The translations under genes were made by a program, and so were the position numbers. Shown here piece after piece: positions 59,001-64,000 of a stretch of DNA of 64,000 nt. This stretch comes from Timonella corticicola (GTDB lineage: Bacteria > Actinomycetota > Actinomycetes > Actinomycetales > Cellulomonadaceae), in NCBI RefSeq assembly GCF_042683685.1, contig NZ_JBHUOP010000004.1:310001-374000 (forward strand). The letters run 5' to 3'. Below the pieces are notes generated by a model. The model searched no databases and was not told the DNA's origin. It saw only the letters and a program-made list of their open reading frames with translations. How positions within the stretch are numbered: the first letter of the stretch is position 1; each line of letters begins with the position of its first letter.

Positions 59001-59811
59001 CTACGAGATACCGAAATCGCGGCTGGCTCCCGATGAAGAGTTACCGCAAGCTGACCTCAACGGTGTGCAGGCGTTCGACCGTGAATATCTGGAGAAAACC
59101 TTCGAACGTGCCACCAAAGCACTGGCCAACCTGGGCAAGGTGAACCCCCTCGCCCTTGAGGAGTACACGGCGCTTGAGGAACGGCACAAGTTCCTCGCCG
59201 ATCAGCTTGCGGATCTCAAGAAATCACGTGCCGACCTGTTGGGGCTGGTCGATGACATTGATGCAAAGGTGCAGGAGGTGTTCGCTTCGGCATTTGCGGA
59301 CACGGCAGCCCAGTTCCAGCGGGTTTTTCCCCGGCTGTTCCCGGGTGGGGAGGGACGCATGTTCCTGACCGACCCGGAAGACATGCTCACCACCGGCATT
59401 GAGATTGAGGCACGACCTGCCGGCAAGAAGGTCAAGCGTCTCTCGTTGCTGTCGGGCGGCGAGCGGTCGCTCACGGCGATTGCGATGCTGGTCTCGATCT
59501 TCAAGGCCCGCCCATCACCGTTCTATGTCATGGATGAGGTCGAGGCTGCACTCGACGACGTGAATCTTGGACGTCTGCTTGGGGTGTTCAAAGAACTTCA
59601 GCAGGACTCACAGTTGATTGTCATCACGCACCAGAAACGTACGATGGAGATCGCTGACGCACTGTATGGCGTCACGATGCAGGGGGATGGAATCTCTGCG
59701 GTGTTGTCCCAGCGTCTTGATCGAGATGAGGACGCGTCGAATCTGTCAGCGGAGCACGTGCCGTCAGGGGTGGTCGAAGGTGCGGTTCAAGGCCCCGAAT
59801 ACGATGTCTAG
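56050..59811 (+). CDS. smc: Chromosome segregation protein SMC
   Basis: SMC forms the condensin ring that organises the chromosome. The 1253-residue protein has the N-terminal head with Walker A GPNGSGKS (31-38), coiled coils of charged heptads, the hinge near residues 520-680, and the C-terminal head with LSGGERSLTAIAMLVSIF and Walker B FYVMDEVEAALDD. It starts at the GTG at 56050 with MYLKTLTLRGFKSFA. A -10-like TAGGCT ends six bases upstream, so it may be leaderless. The hinge contains a Ser/Gln-rich insert with short repeats around residues 575-600. ftsY downstream is the usual neighbour. Confidence 0.97.
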   Translation: MYLKTLTLRGFKSFASATRFEFEPGVTCVVGPNGSGKSNVVDALAWVMGEQGAKTLRGGKMEDVIFAGTQGRAALGRAEVSLTIDNSDGALPIEYSEVTITRTLFRNGGSEYAINGASCRLLDIQDLLSDSGLGREMHVIVGQGQLDAILRATPIERRGFIEEAAGVLKHRKRKEKALRKLDSMQGNLLRLTDLIAELRRQLGPLGRQAQAARKAAVIAAQVRDSGARLLADDLNRTIGKRTDLTRVRDELRERYTELEESSGTLRTRLTSLEQAAQELNPRAQRAADIATTLQSQREQLRSIAQVAAERQRHLGTQSAADSRRGVQDLLDQLARARVALGEATVELEALKTRVVDAEKERTATHEEHARLVRSKEKEQQRRAAHREKVARLGAQVAAQRSRVEVLASNIERLTGEIDEARSRLTELATEDSDVNERRHIAEQDSATEQQLSLEQLSSQELDLSERLDALGRESRALRESHLEAERQRATHQARATAHEAALEQALGSARQLAQHDPGLVPLSQHLEVPAEHETAITAALAHLRHALVAHTRDQALAGADTAADLGLAAAVIAYPASSSSSSTEQLNSAEQLSSTVQQWRDRLPAEAVIAADVVRTPQHNHALRETLERIVIAPAHTAPEIVNLAPGLTVVTPNGRVITSEWVVGEPREDALFALQRNLEHERERAEMLAAEVAAHKHRLTVNENELAGVQAQLKATRTSLATAREKQRAEETARARATALRDAANRELERRTTQLAEAAERKRVEETKLESLTQEYEALAATDQSSRDHQESQHGNGNPPDGQEQQADLDTRIAETALVLERVREIETLARLDLRSAQEKHKNLDNRVAGLERALRTEEQAEKAAEEAERRRAAQAATARKVQDRANLLLELIEKSIARAATARDEAHATRDRYAQELNELRSDLFHRDATTRELTEAIHARELELTGLDAQVQALETRAVQEYGQSAQETIDQYGPHLEIPAYEIPKSRLAPDEELPQADLNGVQAFDREYLEKTFERATKALANLGKVNPLALEEYTALEERHKFLADQLADLKKSRADLLGLVDDIDAKVQEVFASAFADTAAQFQRVFPRLFPGGEGRMFLTDPEDMLTTGIEIEARPAGKKVKRLSLLSGGERSLTAIAMLVSIFKARPSPFYVMDEVEAALDDVNLGRLLGVFKELQQDSQLIVITHQKRTMEIADALYGVTMQGDGISAVLSQRLDRDEDASNLSAEHVPSGVVEGAVQGPEYDV

Positions 59812-59955
59812 CTCGCACACGGGAGGCTCCCAAGGCATCGGTTTTCGGTAGTAATGCCAAGGCGTGAACACTGTGATGAAACCCATCACGTAACCTCCCC
59901 AATTCATCCCTTGAATCCTCAACACAGGGCTGGCAATCGTGACAAAATTACAATC

Positions 59956-60420
59956 ATGGGATTAGCTGCAACATGGATTGTGCTCGCGCTGATATGCGCG
60001 GTTTTCGTACTCGTCATCGCGGGTCGGACCCTGATTGATCCCCTCGACGAGGACGCTCGCCCCGAATCGGGATGGCGAGCCTTCACCGCCGACTTCTTCT
60101 CCTGGCTCGCGCCACTTGGCATGCGCATCGAGATCATGTTCCTGAGACTTGGTCGACGCATGGGCCTGCCAGCCAAGCAACTCGAGGACCTGAGCGTTCG
60201 CCTCGATGAGATTGTCCACGAGCGCCGTCAGATTCGAGACATCGCCAAGATGGCAGACCTCGGCGATTCCGATCTGTCAAACATGTCGCTCGACGAATTC
60301 CTACAGGCTACGCAGACCTCCGAGCCTGCCTACGCGGATGTCGAGCCGATCAGCGAGAAACTCGAGGAGTTCTACGAATCGGTCCAGGAACGTCGCGCAG
60401 TTGCGCGCGCTCGCCGTTGA
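59956..60420 (+). CDS. Single-pass membrane protein between smc and ftsY
   Basis: The 154-residue protein has one N-terminal membrane helix (residues 4-24) and then a cytoplasmic helical region rich in Arg/Glu, with QLEDLSVRLDEIVHERRQIRD likely coiled. The acidic tail ends in RRAVARARR. I do not recognise the family. The ATG at 59956 places the helix at the N-terminus; the frame is open further up but gives an implausible polar extension. A terminator separates it from ftsY. Confidence 0.75.
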   Translation: MGLAATWIVLALICAVFVLVIAGRTLIDPLDEDARPESGWRAFTADFFSWLAPLGMRIEIMFLRLGRRMGLPAKQLEDLSVRLDEIVHERRQIRDIAKMADLGDSDLSNMSLDEFLQATQTSEPAYADVEPISEKLEEFYESVQERRAVARARR

Positions 60421-60443
60421 CTCAGCACTCCACCCGGCACGTT

Positions 60444-60473
60444 AAACGCCCGCCACTTGGCGGGCGTTTTTCT
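60444..60473 (+). terminator. Terminator before ftsY
   Basis: AAACGCCCGCC pairs perfectly across a 4-nt loop, followed by TTTTTC. Confidence 0.96.
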
Positions 60474-60502
60474 TCGCCCCATTTCCTTGAGAGACTTAAA
60501 CC

Positions 60503-61660
60503 GTGAATGAATTCCTTGATCTCCTCGTCTACATCGTTCCTGCGCTCGCGGTCATCGGCCTCGGTGGCTGGGCGGGCGTCGCTGCACAGAAGAAGCGCTC
60601 CGCACGTCCCACTCAAGGTGACGCAGGCAAAGAGGCAACCGACTCGTCGGATATCTCAATTGACGACGATCCGGCTGTTCCAGCAGCCGGTGACGTGCCA
60701 GCTACTCCAGCGGTCGAGGTTCCAGAGGCAGTCACCTCGCGTTTTACACGGCTGCGGTCTCGCCTTGCGGCATCAGGTTCGCCGCTTGGCGCACGGTTGC
60801 TGTCAGTCTTGTCGAAGGACCACCTGTCCGAGGGAGACTGGGACGAACTCGAAGAGACCCTGCTCATGGCGGACCTCGGCGCAGGGCCGACCAGTGAATT
60901 GATTGAGGCACTCCGCACGCAGGTACGTGTGCACGCGATCAAGGATGCGGCGCAGGTCAAGGAACTGCTTCGCACTGAACTGGTCAAACTCGTTGACCCG
61001 AGTTTGGACCGTTCCCTCAAGATCGACCGTCAGGGTGAGGGCGGTGAACTTCCAGCCGTGGTCATGGTTGTTGGGGTCAATGGAACCGGTAAGACCACAA
61101 CGTTGGGTAAGCTCACGCGTGTGCTGGTTGCTGATGGTAGGTCGGTGCTGCTCGGTGCGGCGGACACATTCCGTGCTGCTGCGGCGGACCAACTGGAAAC
61201 CTGGGGAGCGCGCGTCGGTGTTGCGACCGTGCGTTCGGACCGCGACGGAGCGGACCCTGCTTCTGTTGCATTCGATGCCGCAAAGAGCGCCAAAGAGCAG
61301 GACGTTGACGTGCTGCTCGTGGACACGGCAGGACGTCTTCAAAACAAGACCGGCCTCATGGACGAACTCGGCAAGATCGCGCGTGTGGTCACCAAGGAAG
61401 CACCCATCAGCGAGGTGTTGCTCGTCCTTGACGCCACGACCGGACAGAACGGCCTCAACCAGGCCCGTGTTTTCGCGCAGGTTGCGGGCGTGACTGGAAT
61501 CGTGCTGACCAAGTTGGACGGAACCGCGAAGGGTGGAATCGTGGTGGCGGTTCAGCGGGAACTTGGTGTGCCGGTCAAACTGATTGGACTTGGTGAAGGC
61601 CCAGACGACCTTGCACCGTTCGACGCGGAACAGTTCGTGGCGGGCATCCTCGGCGACTAA
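60503..61660 (+). CDS. ftsY: Signal recognition particle receptor FtsY
   Basis: FtsY is the membrane receptor that docks SRP-ribosome complexes. The 385-residue protein has an N-terminal membrane helix (about 7-27), a short acidic linker, the four-helix N domain and the GTPase G domain: GVNGTGKTTT (191-200), ADTFRAAAADQLETW, LLVDTAGRLQNKTGLMDEL and LTKLDGTAKGG. The start is a GTG with a GAGAG site. The last codons (DDLAPFDAEQFVAGILGD) recur with only synonymous changes in a second copy at 62399-62478. Confidence 0.97.
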   Translation: MNEFLDLLVYIVPALAVIGLGGWAGVAAQKKRSARPTQGDAGKEATDSSDISIDDDPAVPAAGDVPATPAVEVPEAVTSRFTRLRSRLAASGSPLGARLLSVLSKDHLSEGDWDELEETLLMADLGAGPTSELIEALRTQVRVHAIKDAAQVKELLRTELVKLVDPSLDRSLKIDRQGEGGELPAVVMVVGVNGTGKTTTLGKLTRVLVADGRSVLLGAADTFRAAAADQLETWGARVGVATVRSDRDGADPASVAFDAAKSAKEQDVDVLLVDTAGRLQNKTGLMDELGKIARVVTKEAPISEVLLVLDATTGQNGLNQARVFAQVAGVTGIVLTKLDGTAKGGIVVAVQRELGVPVKLIGLGEGPDDLAPFDAEQFVAGILGD

Positions 61661-61679
61661 ACCCAACAGAAACCGACAA

Positions 61680-61715
61680 AGGCGGGGCCGCGACCATCAG
61701 GTCGCGGCCCCGCCT
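61680..61715. terminator. Terminator between ftsY and convergent secreted-protein gene
   Basis: A perfect 15-16-bp GC stem (GGCGGGGCCGCGACC and complement) has a 4-nt loop. The T-run is weak on both strands. Confidence 0.88.
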
Positions 61716-61723
61716 CATTGCGA

Positions 61724-62215
61724 TCACCCGCAGATTATGCCGTTCGGCTTAGGTTGTCGAGTGGTGAGGACGTTCGAGATTTTGAGGCCATGACGGGTCT
61801 TGTATTGGTGGATGCGGTAGGTGTAGACCGTTTCATTGACCCAGGCACTGTAGGTTTGACCTGCCTTGAGCTTGGGTGATGTGCACGAGGTTGAGATGGT
61901 CGAGGTCTTGCTTGCAGTGATTCCCAGCTTGCCAGAAACCCAATCGGCAGAGAGGCCGAAGTCAGACTGAACAGTTCGAGTTGCGGAAGTCGAAAGAGAA
62001 ACGGTGCAGGTCGAGTTTGCGGTCGTCACGCGGCAGGAGCCGAGTTGGCGCCCCTTCTGGTTCGTCTTCGTCGATATCCTCTTGACTTCGGAGACGGTGC
62101 AGGTACCACGCGGAACTGTGGGCTTGCAACTGAGTGCTGCTGCTGGGGCGGCTGCGGCAAGGCTACCGCAGAGTAGTAGAGCAGTGGAAATGAGAGCGGC
62201 GAATAGGCGCTTCAT
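61724..62215 (-). CDS. Secreted beta-rich protein of unknown function
   Basis: The 163-residue product has a clear Sec signal peptide (MKRLF, hydrophobic core, AAAAPAAAL-S). The mature part has six cysteines and many Thr/Ser residues in alternating patterns, suggesting an all-beta fold with disulfides, ending near YTYRIHQYK. Similar small secreted proteins occur in Streptomyces, but I cannot name the family. GGGAGGATCC precedes the ATG. Composition is AT-richer than ftsY, and the gene sits between the real ftsY end and a second ftsY 3' end, which suggests it was brought in. Confidence 0.8.
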   Translation of the reverse strand: MKRLFAALISTALLLCGSLAAAAPAAALSCKPTVPRGTCTVSEVKRISTKTNQKGRQLGSCRVTTANSTCTVSLSTSATRTVQSDFGLSADWVSGKLGITASKTSTISTSCTSPKLKAGQTYSAWVNETVYTYRIHQYKTRHGLKISNVLTTRQPKPNGIICG

Positions 62216-62398
62216 GGATCCTCCCGATTTTGGGTGATTTGGAAGATATGTAACGTATGTTCCATAGGTTTCTCACAGATTGACGATGCGTTTCGAGACA
62301 GTTTCAGTATCGCCTCCTACCTGAGGAAACCTGCTTTCTTGAGGGGGAATACGATTGAGTAGTTGGGCGAGCTGACGTATTCCATCCGATTTCGAGGA

Positions 62399-62478
62399 CT
62401 GATCGGAATTGGCGGGGTCCAGACGATCTTGCACCATTCGATGCAGAACAGTTTGTGGCGGGTATTCTCGGCGACTAA
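62399..62478 (+). pseudogene. Second copy of the ftsY 3' end (remnant)
   Basis: These 80 bases align with the last 81 bases of ftsY (about 68 identical by hand count, one base missing). Over the final 19 codons there are seven differences, all synonymous, and the stop TAA is kept. No similarity is seen past the stop or clearly upstream of 62396. Upstream, 62216-62398 is AT-rich and holds the promoter of the secreted-protein gene. Confidence 0.88.
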
Positions 62479-62499
62479 GTCAAACGGTCCTCACTCCAG

Positions 62500-62567
62500 C
62501 GAACTCAGCCATTTACCTACCAACTCAGCCCTCTTGGGGATGATCTCGTGGGTAAATGGCTGAACTC
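62500..62567. repeat. Imperfect inverted repeat upstream of amtB
   Basis: Outer arms around GAACTCAGCCATTTACC and GGTAAATGGCTGAACTC pair with about three mismatches in 20. A third GGTAAATGGC copy follows at 62588. Confidence 0.65.
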
Positions 62568-62641
62568 GTTTTCTAGGTCGTTACGGGTAAATGGCGCTGT
62601 TTAGCCAGTTGTTGACGGTAATGAGCGCTAACTAGCGGTTA

Positions 62642-62657
62642 GTCACACTCCAGAAAC
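62642..62657 (+). promoter_or_regulatory. Predicted GlnR binding site upstream of amtB
   Basis: GTCAC-n6-GAAAC matches the actinobacterial GlnR a-b half-site pair gTnAC-n6-GaAAC in every fixed base. It lies 144 bp before the amtB ATG. A second, poorer GAAAC follows at 62672. amtB is a classic GlnR target. Confidence 0.6.
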
Positions 62658-62800
62658 AAACGAGTCTTCACAGAAACACAACGTTTACTCCACACCGTGC
62701 ATGTGTCACGACAGCGAAACGAAAAGTGAAGGTTTTGGAAACTCCCGTGCCAGAAAGTTAATGGCAGGTCAGCCGAGGGGCTGACGACGGGAGGTAAGAA

Positions 62801-64000
62801 ATGCTTCTAGCACAGATAGCGGAAACAGGGCCGGTAGATACCGGTGTAACGGCGTGGATGCTCGTATCTGCGTCGTTCGTATTGCTCATGACTCCAGGTC
62901 TGGCATTCTTCTACGGCGGTATGGTGCGCGGCAAGAGCGTACTGAACATGCTCATGATGTCCTTTGGCGCGATGGGACTCGTGGGAATCATCTACGTCCT
63001 CTACGGCTGGTCGATGTCCTACGGTGAGTCAGTCGGTGGAATCTTCGGTAACCCGTTCGACCAGTGGGGCCTCAAGGGCGTCTTCGAAATGGTCGATGGC
63101 GAGTGGGCGTTCCTGGTTGATGGCGGCTTGCCAGTAATCGTCGACGTAGGATTCCAGGTCACCTTCGCGATCATCACCGTGGCACTCATTTCCGGTGCTA
63201 TCGCAGACCGTGTTCGCTTCGGCTCGTGGATGGTATTTGTCGGGTTCTGGGTAACTTTGGCTTACTTCCCAATGGCGCACATGGTATGGCACCCATCCGG
63301 ATTCCTCGGTGAGGAAGGTCCCTTTGGTTCAATCGCGACTCCGGTTGACTTCGCGGGTGGAACCGTTGTTCACATCAACGCAGGTGTTGCCGCGCTCGTG
63401 CTCGCGCTGATCGTCGGCAAACGCAAGGGCTTCGGCAAGGAGCCAATGCGTCCACACAACCTGCCATACGTCATGCTCGGTGCAGCCCTCCTGTGGTTCG
63501 GTTGGTTCGGATTCAACGCAGGCTCCGCTTACGGCGCTGACGGCTCTGCAGGTCTTGCATGGGTCAACACCACAACCGCAACCGCAGCCGCAATGATCGG
63601 TTGGTTGCTCACTGAAAAGATCCGTGACGGACACCCAACTTCGCTGGGTGCAGCATCCGGTGTCGTGGCTGGTCTGGTAGCTATCACCCCAGCAGCAGGT
63701 TCGCTTTCACCAGTAGGTTCGATCCTTCTGGGTGTCGTGGCCGGTGTACTCTCAGCCCTCGCAGTTGGACTGAAGTACAAGTTCGGATACGACGACTCGC
63801 TCGACGTGGTGGGCGTTCACCTAGTTTCGGGTCTGTGGGGAACCGTTGCAATCGGTCTCCTCGCACTAGACGGCGGCCTCTTCTACGGTGGGAACTTCTC
63901 ACTCCTTGCAGTTCAGATCATCATCGCCCTCGTAGCGATCGTGTTCTCCGGAATCGTGACACTCGTTATCGCACTGGCAATCAAGAAGACCATCGGATGG
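62801..64000 (+). CDS. amtB: Ammonium transporter AmtB, 3' end cut by window edge
   Basis: The frame is open for 400 codons from the ATG at 62801 to the right edge. AmtB is a trimeric channel importing ammonium. Visible marks are the start of helix 1 (TPGLAFFYGGMVRGKS), FAGGTVVHINAG with pore His191, WFGWFGFNAGSA, and GVHLVSGLWGT with pore His340. GGGAGG lies 7 nt before the ATG. A GlnR-like site upstream fits nitrogen control; a glnK gene, if present, would lie beyond the window. Confidence 0.97.
   Translation, partial: MLLAQIAETGPVDTGVTAWMLVSASFVLLMTPGLAFFYGGMVRGKSVLNMLMMSFGAMGLVGIIYVLYGWSMSYGESVGGIFGNPFDQWGLKGVFEMVDGEWAFLVDGGLPVIVDVGFQVTFAIITVALISGAIADRVRFGSWMVFVGFWVTLAYFPMAHMVWHPSGFLGEEGPFGSIATPVDFAGGTVVHINAGVAALVLALIVGKRKGFGKEPMRPHNLPYVMLGAALLWFGWFGFNAGSAYGADGSAGLAWVNTTTATAAAMIGWLLTEKIRDGHPTSLGAASGVVAGLVAITPAAGSLSPVGSILLGVVAGVLSALAVGLKYKFGYDDSLDVVGVHLVSGLWGTVAIGLLALDGGLFYGGNFSLLAVQIIIALVAIVFSGIVTLVIALAIKKTIGW

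Noticed and set aside
62363..62563. 66-codon ORF before amtB
   Set aside because: It is a different-frame reading through the ftsY 3' remnant, not a gene.

Overview
The window looks like a chromosomal segment of a high-GC Gram-positive actinobacterium (roughly 58-60% GC by eye). The evidence is a mycothiol-dependent nitroreductase relative, an F420-dependent LLM oxidoreductase and CofE, an Mtb-type RpiB, paired clpP1/clpP2, an Eis-type acetyltransferase, group II truncated haemoglobin, a short-stem-I translational T-box before ileS, and the actinobacterial ileS-folC-DUF4233-ndk-smc-ftsY-amtB order. The set fits Micrococcales. A Jonesia-like organism is possible because I recall a cofE plus 'F420-0 ABC transporter' combination in Jonesia denitrificans; this is inference. 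No transposase, integrase, CRISPR array or prophage was seen.

Layout. 1-6.3 kb: tesB (cut by the left edge), glbO, PTS enzyme I divergent from stand-alone EIIB and EIIA, mscS and a MORN/YwqK-like protein. 6.3-21.2 kb: secreted and membrane hypotheticals, pepN, a DsbA-fold oxidoreductase, an orphan 5S rRNA, M13 peptidase, rpiB, nei, eis, an LLM oxidoreductase, a GntR/DUF1648 pair, cysE and cysK. A 26-codon leader ORF ending in three Cys codons precedes cysK. 21.7-27.6 kb: tRNA-Pro, tRNA-Gly, tig, clpP1-clpP2, clpX and chorismate mutase. 27.8-32.5 kb: a polar amino-acid ABC transporter and fadD. 32.6-41.2 kb: archaeal-type valS, cofE, a membrane protein, a three-gene siderophore/F420-0-type ABC transporter and proC. 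41.3-45.7 kb: an AT-richer Nudix plus PLD-helicase-DUF3427 pair and a Yip1-like membrane protein. 46-62 kb: a second poly-Cys leader ORF, a small hypothetical, T-box-ileS-folC, a dihydroxyacetone kinase set (dhaK, dhaL, dhaM-HPr) interrupting the usual block, then DUF4233, ndk, smc, a small membrane protein and ftsY. 61.7-64 kb: a secreted protein, a second decayed ftsY 3' end, and amtB running off the right edge behind a GlnR-like box.

How the genes connect. EI, EIIA, EIIB and the HPr domain fused to DhaM form a PTS phosphorelay feeding sugar uptake and dihydroxyacetone phosphorylation. cysK-cysE form a cysteine synthesis unit apparently gated by a cysteine-sensing leader peptide. CofE, the ABC transporter and an F420-dependent oxidoreductase suggest F420 use, perhaps by salvage. 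clpP1P2/clpX and tig form a protein quality-control cluster.

The most unusual structure is between genes: more than ten long (15-31 bp), near-perfect inverted repeats, mostly at gene ends, some falling into recognisable dispersed families. The two poly-cysteine leader ORFs and the second, synonymously diverged ftsY 3' end are the other signals most worth following.
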